NCBI GenBank assembly: GCA_047971245.1
Contig: JBKDZN010000293.1
Coordinates: 1 to 9,326 of the forward strand
Length of the DNA: 9,326 nt
Direction: 5' to 3'
Origin: CADEDH01 sp047971245
Lineage (GTDB): Bacteria; Actinomycetota; Acidimicrobiia; Acidimicrobiales; SZUA-35
The notes under the pieces: model-generated
What the model was told of the DNA's origin: nothing
Database searches by the model: none
What the model saw: the letters and a program-made list of their open reading frames with translations, nothing else
Part shown: one piece after another, positions 1-7,155 of the stretch
How positions within the stretch are numbered: position 1 is the first letter of the stretch
How the letters are laid out: each line of letters opens with the position of its first letter
Translations under genes and position numbers: made by a program

Positions 1-71
1 AAGGAGCCGGGCCCGGCCCGGCGGCAAGAACCACAGCTCATCTCCGCACCGGCTCGTCACACGATCGTTCG

Positions 72-1871
72 GTGCCGATCCCCCGGTCTGACCCCATGCT
101 GTCCAGACAACGCCTCTTCACCGAACGACGCCTGTTGGCCGGCGTCGACCTGTTGTCGCTCGACGTGTTCGACGTCGCCCTACGCCGCATGGTGATGGAA
201 CCCGAGGACGTGCACCGCCTCGTCGGCGAACTCATCACCGACGGTGACGTGGCGTTCACCCTCGAATACCCGGAGCTCCGCCTCAAGGCCGAAGCGGTGA
301 CCCGGGCCCGCCACGGGGACGGCTGCCGCTCGGCCGACATCGCCGATCAGCTCGCCCGGGCCCTCGACCAGCGGACACCGGGGTCCGGGGCCGAGCTGGC
401 CCGGCGGGCCGTCCAGTGCGAACTGGAGATCGAACAGCTCCTGATCCGCCCCGACCCGGGCGCCATCGGCCTCTACCGCCAGGCCATGCAGGCCGGGATC
501 CGGGCCGTGTTCGTGGCCGACACCCCGCTCCCCCGTGACCTGGTGGCCCGCATGCTGTCCGGGGCCCGGTACCGGCCCGACCATCTGCTGGTCACCTCCC
601 ACGAGGGCCGTGACGTCGCCGACCTTCTCGAGGAGGTCATCAGCCACTCCCACCCGGTCGGCAACCACACCCTGCACCTCACCAGCCACCCGGTCCGACC
701 GGCCGAACCACCGGCCGATCAGGATCCGGCCGTGACCGGCACCCTCCCGGTGGTGGTACTGGAGACCCCGGCCCCCGACGCCGACACCGATACCGACACT
801 GATGCCGGCCGCCCGCCCCGGGCCCGGTCCCGGCGCGGCCCCCGGGGCGACGTGACGGTGCGGGTCGTCCCCGAGGCCCGGCGGGCCGCCCGCCGGCACC
901 TGGTGCTCGGCTTCACCCCCCGATCGGGGCTGGATTCGATCGCCTTCGCGCTGGCCGCCGACCGGATGGAGTCCACCGCGTCACGAGCCGGGCTGGAAGA
1001 CCTGGGCTACACCATGGGCGGACCGCTGATCTGCGGCTACGCGGTGTGGGTGGCCGCCGAGGCCGCCCGGCGGCGGGTCGGGCACCTGGTGTTCCACCGG
1101 CCCACGGCCCACCTCGTGAGCCGGGTGGTCGAGATGCTGGGCGTGCCCGCGGTGGAGGCCATGTCCATCTCCCGCTCGACCGCCCGGCGCCTCGACCAGC
1201 CCGACGTCGCCCCCGGCACCCACCTGCTGACCGTCGACCTGTGGGCCGGGGCCGCCTGGACCGGCGCCCCGGCGGGCACCACCGTCGGGCAGCTCGCCCT
1301 CGGTCAGCTCCCCGACAGCTCGGGCGCCCCCGTCCCGGCCGGGCCCAGCGCCGGCACCCCCCGGCAGACCGGGATGCGGGCCACGACCTGGGCGTTCGGT
1401 TGGCCCACCCCCGGGCACCCGGTGTTCGACCCGGTGGCCGAGACGGCGAGCCGGGCCGTGGCCGTGCTCGAGCTGCTGGCCGGGATCGGCCCGGCGTCGA
1501 CCGACCCGGGCCCGGACCCGGTGCTCGACAAGCTGGCCGCCGGGATCATCCAGTTCGCCGCCGACCTCCAACCGTGGGTCCGGTTGGGTTGCACCCTGAC
1601 CACCGCGGCCATGATCGAACCCGCCCTCCGGTTGGCCGACCGGCCCCGACCCAGCGAGGCCCGGCTCCTGGCCGCCGCCGCGGTGCAGGAACCGGGCTCC
1701 GGTCGGATCAAACCCCTGATCGACGTGGTCGACGACGACACCGCCCCCCTGTGGCCGGCCGGTCAGCGGTTGCTGAGCGCGGTCCCGGCCCGGCGGGGGC
1801 CGATGGCCCGGATCAGGCGGCTCCGGGGCCGGTCCCGGGGCGCCGGGGAACCGCCGACCCAGATGGTCTGA
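72..1871 (+). CDS. HAD-like protein of the glycan-cluster type (COG5610-like), probably catalytically degenerate
   Basis: The protein has 599 residues and no signal peptide or membrane segment, so it is probably cytoplasmic. Residues 25-210 follow the HAD-like proteins found among glycosyltransferase genes. These show a motif I-like LDVFDVAL (Asp31, Asp34), an R-x-KAE-x-x-x-RAR helix (70-80), an E-x-E-x-x-LIRPDP stretch and VFVADTPLP (147-154). Residues 210-270 are a low-complexity linker containing DADTDTDTDA. Residues 275-540 match the second half of the family: LGYTMGGPLICGYAVW (311-326), SISRS (365-369) and an ELLAG...AAGIIQFAADL region. The motif III Lys and the motif IV GDN-x-x-SD are not visible; the corresponding text reads HLTSHPV. 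This suggests a non-catalytic or altered protein. The start is uncertain: GTG at 72 and ATG at 96 both lack a ribosome site, and the frame stays open to base 3, so the gene could begin outside the window. Family assignment is from remembered motifs; the biological role is unknown. Confidence 0.75.
   Translation: MPIPRSDPMLSRQRLFTERRLLAGVDLLSLDVFDVALRRMVMEPEDVHRLVGELITDGDVAFTLEYPELRLKAEAVTRARHGDGCRSADIADQLARALDQRTPGSGAELARRAVQCELEIEQLLIRPDPGAIGLYRQAMQAGIRAVFVADTPLPRDLVARMLSGARYRPDHLLVTSHEGRDVADLLEEVISHSHPVGNHTLHLTSHPVRPAEPPADQDPAVTGTLPVVVLETPAPDADTDTDTDAGRPPRARSRRGPRGDVTVRVVPEARRAARRHLVLGFTPRSGLDSIAFALAADRMESTASRAGLEDLGYTMGGPLICGYAVWVAAEAARRRVGHLVFHRPTAHLVSRVVEMLGVPAVEAMSISRSTARRLDQPDVAPGTHLLTVDLWAGAAWTGAPAGTTVGQLALGQLPDSSGAPVPAGPSAGTPRQTGMRATTWAFGWPTPGHPVFDPVAETASRAVAVLELLAGIGPASTDPGPDPVLDKLAAGIIQFAADLQPWVRLGCTLTTAAMIEPALRLADRPRPSEARLLAAAAVQEPGSGRIKPLIDVVDDDTAPLWPAGQRLLSAVPARRGPMARIRRLRGRSRGAGEPPTQMV
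777..806 (+). repeat. Asp-Thr dipeptide micro-repeat in a linker
   Basis: Alternating GAC/GAT and ACC/ACT codons encode DADTDTDTDA between the two halves of the HAD-like protein. It is a simple-sequence tract in a disordered, Pro/Ala/Arg-rich linker. It has no function that I can read from sequence, but such tracts tend to vary in length between strains. Confidence 0.6.
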
Positions 1872-1881
1872 CCGGGCTCGC

Positions 1882-3807
1882 TCACGCCTCCGGGGAGGCC
1901 GCGATCTCGGCCGCCACCACCAGATCGTCCGCGTAGAAGAGGCGGTCGGCGAGGACGTCGCGGGCCCCGCCGGGGTCGACCCCCCGGACTACCAGGTGGA
2001 GGGCGACGGTCCGGTCCCGGCGGGATTCGAGCGACCGGTAGAAGCCGGCCACCACATCGTCGGTTCGGGCTCGACCGCGGTCGAGCCGATCGATCCAGTA
2101 GGCCCGCCCCGACGGGTCGGGACCGCGGCCCAACAGGTCACGGTAGAGGGCGTCGACGAAGCCGGCGTTGGTCGCCCCGGACCGCAGGTAGTACTCCCGT
2201 GACCCGTAGAACAGCACCCCGGTGGCCTCGATCTTGAGCCCACCCCGGATGGTGGTGACCCAGTAGGCCCGACCGCTCGGATCGGGGCCCCGGCCCAGCG
2301 CCCGCTGATAGAGGTCGTCGACGATGCGGCCCACGAAGTAGTCGCTCCTGACCAGGGGGCCGGTGAGGGCCAGGCGGTTCCCGGACGCCACCGCGTCGTA
2401 CCAGTTGGCGATCTCGGCGTCGGTGGCCGCCCGGCCGGCCAGCCGCTGGTAGGTCCGGTCGACGTACTGCCCGGCTGCCGAGTCACGGCTCACCGGATCG
2501 GTCACCGGCCCGGGGGTGAACCAGTTCGATTTGAGACCGAGGCTCGACCGCAGCGAATCCCCGGACACCGCCACGTTCCCGTTGGCGAACCGGAGTTCGG
2601 CCCGCACCACCCGGCCCCCGTCGGCCCCGGCGCCGCTGCGTTCCAGCACCGCGATCTCGGTGAGGCGGCCCCGACCGTAGCGGCTCTCGATCGCGGCGGC
2701 GTCGAGCGTCACCGACCAGGTGTGGTTGGGGTTGCGGTCGATGGCGTCGCCCCGGTCCTCGACGGCCGGAAACGTGCCCCCGGCGGTCCAGCCGCCGGAG
2801 CTCGACGAGAACTCGGTTCGGGCCACGCCCCCCGAGCCGGTGAGGCGGACCTGGTTGGCGGTGGCGGCGATGGCCGCGTCGGACGCCGAGGCGGTCGAGG
2901 TCCGGAACGACCCCCCACGGGTGGTGTAGGCGCCGTCGTAGACCTGGCACAGGGTCGAGTCGCACGTGTCGGCGTAGGGCTGCTGGCGGCTGTCACCGGC
3001 CAGGGCGTACGAGCGGGCCGCCACCGCCTGGGCCTGGACCGCCGCGGCCGGCCAGCTGGACGGCATCTCGTTGGGGACCACGCCCCGCAGGTACTCGTCG
3101 GCCGCCACGGTATTGACGGTGCGCACCCCGGTGGTGCGAACGGCCTGGATCTCGCCCCGGTACCAGGTGGTCGACGACGGGCCGCACACCCGCAGCAGAC
3201 CGTCGGAGCCCGAGGCCCCGGACTGTGCCTGGATCCGGACCGTGGTCCGCCCCTCGATCGCCCCCACGGTCCGCCAGTTCGGGCCACACGCGGTGCCGGA
3301 GGCCGGGGTGGCCACGTCGACCTCGAAACGGTTCGTGGCCCAGCGGATCCGGACCGCGCCGTCGCCGAAGGTGCCCAGATCGGCGCCGTCCAGGCCGACC
3401 AGTTTGATCGTCCCGGAGCTGAGGGCGACCTCGGTGTGGCGGTCACGCACGGACCGCAGCTCCACCCGGATGGCGGCCGGGTTGACCGCCCCGTTGGCCG
3501 GGGCCGGACCACCCGTGGTGCCCCCGTAGTAGTGATCGAGGATCTGGGCCGACGACCAGCCGTGATCCCGGGCGTACCCGTACGCCCCGTACTGGCTGAG
3601 GCCGCGGCCGTGGCCCCAACCCCGCCCGGTGATGGTGATCGTGCGTTCGGTCGAGGCCGCGGCCGGGCGGGCGGTGGCCCCACCGGTGGCCCCGACCACC
3701 ATGGCCGTCACCAGCAGGGCGACGACGGCACCGACACCGGCCCGGGGCCACCGCCACCGGGTCAGGCGCAGACCCAGGCGCCGGGTGCGGGTCGAACGGG
3801 AACTCAT
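1882..3807 (-). CDS. Secreted SpoIID/LytB-domain protein with four C-terminal DUF4214 units
   Basis: The product has 641 residues. The ATG at 3807 was chosen because GGAGGT lies 8 bases upstream; the longer TTG reading overlaps the previous stop and is unlikely. Residues 1-51 are a long Arg-rich export signal with a hydrophobic core at 22-40; TRRLGLR is only weakly Tat-like. GRGWGHGRGLSQYGAYG (61-77) is the SpoIID signature, placed at the N-terminus as in other actinobacterial members. The core at 215-345 has EYLRGVVPNEMPSSWPAAA with presumed catalytic Glu247, AQAVAARSYAL, CDSTLCQVYDG (Cys282 and Cys287, possible zinc ligands) and SSSSGGWT. SpoIID of Bacillus is a lytic transglycosylase acting on peptide-free glycan, and LytB stimulates an amidase, so a role in wall remodelling follows from the family. 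Residues 447-641 are four DUF4214 units. It is second in an operon, 47 bases after the amidase gene. Whether it is an enzyme or an enhancer cannot be told from sequence. Confidence 0.9.
   Translation of the reverse strand: MSSRSTRTRRLGLRLTRWRWPRAGVGAVVALLVTAMVVGATGGATARPAAASTERTITITGRGWGHGRGLSQYGAYGYARDHGWSSAQILDHYYGGTTGGPAPANGAVNPAAIRVELRSVRDRHTEVALSSGTIKLVGLDGADLGTFGDGAVRIRWATNRFEVDVATPASGTACGPNWRTVGAIEGRTTVRIQAQSGASGSDGLLRVCGPSSTTWYRGEIQAVRTTGVRTVNTVAADEYLRGVVPNEMPSSWPAAAVQAQAVAARSYALAGDSRQQPYADTCDSTLCQVYDGAYTTRGGSFRTSTASASDAAIAATANQVRLTGSGGVARTEFSSSSGGWTAGGTFPAVEDRGDAIDRNPNHTWSVTLDAAAIESRYGRGRLTEIAVLERSGAGADGGRVVRAELRFANGNVAVSGDSLRSSLGLKSNWFTPGPVTDPVSRDSAAGQYVDRTYQRLAGRAATDAEIANWYDAVASGNRLALTGPLVRSDYFVGRIVDDLYQRALGRGPDPSGRAYWVTTIRGGLKIEATGVLFYGSREYYLRSGATNAGFVDALYRDLLGRGPDPSGRAYWIDRLDRGRARTDDVVAGFYRSLESRRDRTVALHLVVRGVDPGGARDVLADRLFYADDLVVAAEIAASPEA
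1885..2469 (-). repeat. Four tandem DUF4214 units at the C-terminus of the SpoIID protein
   Basis: Units of about 50 residues recur: QYVDRTYQRLAGR, DDLYQRALGRGPDPSGRAYW, DALYRDLLGRGPDPSGRAYW, and a decayed fourth unit reading ALHLVVRGVDPGG. The core is L-Y-x-x-x-L-G-R-x-P-D-P-x-G-x-x-Y-W, followed by an FYGSREY or SLESR-type helix. DUF4214 has no settled function but is frequent at the ends of large secreted proteins. The order of units matches the amidase gene next door. Confidence 0.85.
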
Positions 3808-3815
3808 GGAAGCAC

Positions 3816-3821
3816 ACCTCC
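3816..3821 (-). promoter_or_regulatory. Ribosome binding site of the SpoIID gene
   Basis: GGAGGT on the minus strand lies 8 bases before ATG at 3807. It is the strongest Shine-Dalgarno match in the window. It fixes the start and shows that the SpoIID gene can be initiated on its own within the operon mRNA. Confidence 0.85.
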
Positions 3822-3854
3822 GGTGCATCTCGATCGGCGGGCCGGCGGGACCGT

Positions 3855-6800
3855 TCAACGGTTCACGGCCCGGAGATAGAACTCATCGGACGAAGCCAGC
3901 TCGGCCACGAGGGCGATGTCGTCGTAGCGGAGCAGACCGTCGGCCCAGTAGGCGGCACCGCCGGGGTCCGGTCCCCGCCCCAGCACCTGGCGGTACAGGG
4001 CGTCGACCCGATCGGTGCGGGATTCGAGGGAGGCCACGAACCCGGCGGCCACGTCGGTGGGTGAGGCACCCCCCTCCAGGACCCGGCGCCAGTAGGCGGC
4101 CCCCGACGGATCGGGTGACCGGTGGAGCAGGGCCCCGTACAGGCGGGTCACGTAGGCGTCGGTGGATCCCGCCTGCAGGACGTACTCGCGGGACCCGTAG
4201 AACAGGCCGGTGAGTCGGGAGACCGACAGGCCGGCCCGCATCTGCTCCACCCAGTAGCGTCGACCGTCGGGGTCGGCGCCCCGGCCGAGCACATCCTGGT
4301 ACATCTGGTCGATGACCCGACCGGACCACGGGTCGTATCGGGCCAGTTCCCCGGTGACCGCCCGCCGGCCGTGCTCGCCGAGGATCCAGTACCAGGCGCC
4401 CACCTCGTCGTTGTTGGCGGGCCGGCCGATGAACAGTTCGGCCAGCCCGTTGAGGTACTTGCCCGACGACGAGTTGGCCAACCAGTCGGGCACCACGGAG
4501 CCGGCCACGGCCACATCGGCGGCGTCACCGATCGCGGCTTCGGTGGACAGGGGCAGCACCAGGCGCTCATTGCCGAACGGCCAGAGCTGGCCGTCGGAGG
4601 TCAACACCCAGCCACCGGCCCCGGCTCCCGACGCGACCACGGCGCGGGCCTCGACCCCGGAACCGGGGCCGGTGGGGCTGGTGTAGCCGACCGACGGCGC
4701 CCCACCGAAGGGCACCAGGCGGCGGGAACGGGCCACGATCCAGCCACTGTCACCGCCCGGCCGGACCACCAGGTCCTGGGCGTCGCCGAGACCGGACGAG
4801 GACCGGGCCGGTGCCGACCCCACCGCCCGGAGACCGCCGTCGGATCGGAGCAGGTAGCCGCGGCCGGTGCCGTCGATCGAGCCGGCGATCACCGCCCCGC
4901 CTGCCTCGACCGGCAGGGACGGGGCACCACCGAAGGGAACCACCGCACCGGTGGAGGTGACCAGCCAGCCCCCGCCACCATCGGCGACGGCCACGTCGAC
5001 CACGGTGGCCGCCCCGGCCGGGCGTCCACCGACTGCGGGGGCACCACCGAACGCGGTGACCGTCCCATCGGCGGCCACGGCGTAGCCCTGGGTGGCCGGG
5101 CCGCTCCCGCTGACCGCCACCGCGACCGGTCCCCCACCGGCGACCACGGGTTCGACCCCGGGCTCACCGAAGCCGGCCAGCTGGGCCGACCCCGACGCCC
5201 GGAGGCCGCCGCGGCCGTCGACGGTGACGAACCCGGGCCCCACCGGGGCCGGGGCCCACACCGGGACGGTGTACGGCGGCGCGGTCTGCCGCTGGGCGGC
5301 CACGCTGGACCGCAGGCCGCGGGCCAGGACGAGCCCGTAGTCCCCGGGGCAGGAGGTCAACCCCAGATCCCGGTGACCCATGATGGTGGGAACCAGGTGC
5401 CAGGCGTCACCGGCGAGCTTGAGAGCACCGCCGCTGGCCGCGTTGTGCAGCCAGGTGGACCCGGTGGGGTCGACCCCCGACATGCCCAGCTTCCAGGCGG
5501 CCAGGGCGGCCACGGCCTGGGCCTGGGCCTCGGTGGGCCGGGCCACGGTCGGCGACGCCCCCGGCTGGTGCTGGCCGAGGAGGGCGATCCCGACGGTCGA
5601 GGTGTTGAAGCCGCGGGCGTGACCGCCGATGACGGGACGGTCGATCCCGCCGGTGCGGCCCTCCCAGATGCGGCCGTACTTGTCGACCAGGAAGTTATAG
5701 CCGACGTCGCACCAGCCGTTGATGCGGACGTGCCCGTACCACACCGAGCGGAGCAGGTCGTCCACCTGGTCGGGCCCGTAGTTGTTGGTGGTCACCGTGT
5801 GGTGCACGACCGCGGCCTGGATCGTAGATGAGTACGACGGGCCGCTGCCGCAGCCGGAGTTGCCGGCCGCCCAGCCCTCCGACGTCCAGCTCGATCGGGG
5901 GACGACGGCCGGCATCGCCGGTACGGCGCCGGCGGTGAGGGCCTGGGCCGTGAGCTCGCCGGCCTGGGCGGCGATGTCGTCGGCCCGGACGGCTTCGGGT
6001 CCGGCGGGGACGTCGGTGACCGCGGTCGTCGAAGCGTCAGGCCCGGTGGAGGGCACCGGAGCCGGAGTGGTCGTGGTCGAGGCCCCGACGGTCGGGGGGC
6101 CGACCACGACCGAGCCGGCGGTCGGGGGCGCGGTCGTCGTCGACGACGGGGCCGGGGCGCCCGGCCCCGACGGGGCCGACGGGTCCACCGGGTCCGACGC
6201 CGATGGGTCCGCCGTCGGGTCGGGGGTGGGGCCGCCGGCGGGGACGGTGGGTTCGGTCGGGGCCGGCTCACTGGTGGTGGGGGCGGCTTCGACGGACAGG
6301 TCGGCTTCGGGCTGGTCGTCGGCCGGGGTGCCGATGTCGGCCAGGAACGTCAGGTCGACCGAGTCGATCGATGCGCCCACGGCGACCACTTCGATCCGGT
6401 CGGTGGTGTCGTCGAGGCGGACCGGTCCGAGGGCCAGCACCTGGTTGGTCGGGCCCTCCACCACGGCCTCCTCCGCAGCCACGTCGGCCCCGGGCTCGGC
6501 GATCCCGTCGGTCGGGTCCCCGGGGGATCCGGCGTCGCGGCCTGCGGCGGGCACGTCGGGGCCGTCATCGGTACCGGCGTCGAGCTCGATCCACGGGCCC
6601 CAGCCGGCGTCCTCGGCCAACCGGACGGCCACCGTCCGGTTGAGGGGGGTGGTGACCAGCAGGTTGCGACCCAGGTCGTCGGTCAGGTCGACGACCACAC
6701 CGGGGCTGTCGGCCGGATCGCGGCCCGGATCGTCGGCACCGGCGTCGTCGAGGTGGTCGGTCCGGGCGTCGGGCCCGAGGGTGACGGTGACGACGTCGAC

Positions 6801-7016
6801 GCCGAGGTCGTCACCGGCCACCGACGATCCGGCCGGAGGAGCGGGAGCGCCGGGGACGGTGCCCGGACCGGCCGTGCCCCCTCCACCCGGCGGGGCGAGG
6901 TCCGGGTCGGCGAAGTGAACCGCGGGGGTGAACCCCGGATCGGTCCGGGTGGGCCAGGCTGCGGCCGGTGCTGCACCGACGAGCAGGCTCAGGAGGACTA
7001 CGGCAACGGTGACCAT
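3855..7016 (-). CDS. Large secreted PGRP/amidase_2 peptidoglycan amidase with propeller-like repeats and DUF4214 tail
   Basis: The product is 1053 residues from ATG 7016. Residues 1-20 form a hydrophobic signal ending in PAAA, with cleavage before W21. Residues 80-230 contain VAVRLAEDAGWGPWIEL, typical of the N-terminal region of actinobacterial PGRPs. Residues 238-368 are a Pro/Thr/Ser/Ala linker. The amidase domain at about 372-567 has RSSW, AAVVHHTVT (His405/406), GWCDVGYNFLVD (Tyr440), GRIWEGR, IGGHARGFN, and HRDLGLTSCPGD (His548, Cys556). This covers the zinc ligands of N-acetylmuramoyl-L-alanine amidases, which cut between MurNAc and the stem peptide. Residues 592-837 carry six propeller-like repeats, and 853-1050 four DUF4214 units. 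Longer starts exist (TTG 7052, GTG 7085). The segment from 7085 contains a rare TTA codon and lies in a regulatory repeat, so I prefer 7016, although it leaves no Arg before the hydrophobic core. It is first in an operon with the SpoIID gene. The domain call is secure; the exact bond cut is inferred. Confidence 0.9.
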   Translation of the reverse strand: MVTVAVVLLSLLVGAAPAAAWPTRTDPGFTPAVHFADPDLAPPGGGGTAGPGTVPGAPAPPAGSSVAGDDLGVDVVTVTLGPDARTDHLDDAGADDPGRDPADSPGVVVDLTDDLGRNLLVTTPLNRTVAVRLAEDAGWGPWIELDAGTDDGPDVPAAGRDAGSPGDPTDGIAEPGADVAAEEAVVEGPTNQVLALGPVRLDDTTDRIEVVAVGASIDSVDLTFLADIGTPADDQPEADLSVEAAPTTSEPAPTEPTVPAGGPTPDPTADPSASDPVDPSAPSGPGAPAPSSTTTAPPTAGSVVVGPPTVGASTTTTPAPVPSTGPDASTTAVTDVPAGPEAVRADDIAAQAGELTAQALTAGAVPAMPAVVPRSSWTSEGWAAGNSGCGSGPSYSSTIQAAVVHHTVTTNNYGPDQVDDLLRSVWYGHVRINGWCDVGYNFLVDKYGRIWEGRTGGIDRPVIGGHARGFNTSTVGIALLGQHQPGASPTVARPTEAQAQAVAALAAWKLGMSGVDPTGSTWLHNAASGGALKLAGDAWHLVPTIMGHRDLGLTSCPGDYGLVLARGLRSSVAAQRQTAPPYTVPVWAPAPVGPGFVTVDGRGGLRASGSAQLAGFGEPGVEPVVAGGGPVAVAVSGSGPATQGYAVAADGTVTAFGGAPAVGGRPAGAATVVDVAVADGGGGWLVTSTGAVVPFGGAPSLPVEAGGAVIAGSIDGTGRGYLLRSDGGLRAVGSAPARSSSGLGDAQDLVVRPGGDSGWIVARSRRLVPFGGAPSVGYTSPTGPGSGVEARAVVASGAGAGGWVLTSDGQLWPFGNERLVLPLSTEAAIGDAADVAVAGSVVPDWLANSSSGKYLNGLAELFIGRPANNDEVGAWYWILGEHGRRAVTGELARYDPWSGRVIDQMYQDVLGRGADPDGRRYWVEQMRAGLSVSRLTGLFYGSREYVLQAGSTDAYVTRLYGALLHRSPDPSGAAYWRRVLEGGASPTDVAAGFVASLESRTDRVDALYRQVLGRGPDPGGAAYWADGLLRYDDIALVAELASSDEFYLRAVNR
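3867..4460 (-). repeat. Four tandem DUF4214 units at the C-terminus of the amidase
   Basis: The units begin KYLNGLAELFIGRPANNDE, DQMYQDVLGRGADPDGRRYW, RLYGALLHRSPDPSGAAYW and ALYRQVLGRGPDPGGAAYW. The second contains LTGLFYGSREYVL and the third AAGFVASLESRTDRV. These are nearly the same phrases, in the same order, as in the SpoIID protein (VLFYGSREYYL, VAGFYRSLESRRDRT). Here all of units 2-4 keep the GR/HR-x-PDP...YW core. Confidence 0.87.
4506..5243 (-). repeat. Six propeller-like repeats (GYxVxxDGxVxxFGxAP type) in the amidase
   Basis: Six units of roughly 40 residues follow the catalytic domain. Recognisable cores are FVTVDGRGGLRASGSAQ, GYAVAADGTVTAFGGAP, GWLVTSTGAVVPFGGAP, GYLLRSDGGLRAVGSAP, GWIVARSRRLVPFGGAP and GWVLTSDGQLWPFGNER. 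This resembles the GYWLVxxDGGVFxFG repeats common in secreted actinobacterial proteins. A beta-propeller fold is inferred from the unit count and the alternating hydrophobic pattern. It could bind wall polysaccharide or protein. Confidence 0.75.
5913..6307 (-). other. Low-complexity Pro/Thr/Ser/Ala linker within the amidase
   Basis: About 130 residues are dominated by Pro, Thr, Ser, Ala, Asp and Gly, with runs such as SSTTTAPPTAG and STTTTPAPVPST. The stretch is predicted disordered and separates the N-terminal beta-rich region from the catalytic domain. It is probably a wall-spanning spacer and a candidate O-glycosylation site. Its biased base composition creates long but meaningless open frames on the other strand. 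Confidence 0.75.
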
Positions 7017-7068
7017 CGCTGCGGCCTGTCGGCCGACAACCGGTGGTCCCAAGGCGGCGGCGGGACTC

Positions 7069-7107
7069 GGTAACGAAACGATCACACAAACGTAACCACT
7101 TCATCAC
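7069..7107 (-). promoter_or_regulatory. Four direct hexamer repeats at exact 11-base period, candidate response-regulator site
   Basis: On the minus strand the order is GTGATG (7107-7102), GTTACG (7096-7091), GTGATC (7085-7080), GTTACC (7074-7069), each separated by exactly five bases. The consensus is GTKAYS, alternating in two types, so the array is also two 17-base pairs at a 22-base period. Direct repeats at 11 bases on one helical face are typical of OmpR/PhoB-family sites. The GTTACG core recalls MtrA sites near actinobacterial wall-hydrolase genes, as I remember them. It lies 52 bases upstream of ATG 7016 of the amidase-SpoIID operon. The regulator's identity is inference. Confidence 0.6.
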
Positions 7108-7155
7108 ATCATCCCCGCGACCTGGGGCGATCCGCCCGGCCGGCCCGTGGAACAA

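Noticed and set aside
7..22. GC-rich palindromic stretch at the left edge as a terminator of an upstream gene
   Set aside because: Consists only of G and C repeats with several alternative pairings and no T tail; the upstream context is missing.
1886..1899. GCCTC-CGGG-GAGGC hairpin at the convergent gene ends, as a bidirectional terminator
   Set aside because: Only a 5-base stem, inside the last codons of the SpoIID gene and with no T tract on either side. Such short GC palindromes are expected by chance here.
3808..3854. Separate promoter between the amidase and SpoIID genes
   Set aside because: The 47-base gap contains a strong ribosome site but no AT-rich -10 element; cotranscription is the simpler reading.
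2722..3879. Plus-strand 385-residue frame opposite the SpoIID gene
   Set aside because: No domain, no ribosome site and a biased composition; the minus strand holds a clear SpoIID protein.
4122..6918. Long plus-strand open frames (4122-5831 and 5782-6918) opposite the amidase gene
   Set aside because: They mirror a real minus-strand gene whose domains are recognisable. Their products are Gly/Arg/Pro/Thr-rich low complexity without motifs, as expected for antisense frames in very GC-rich DNA.
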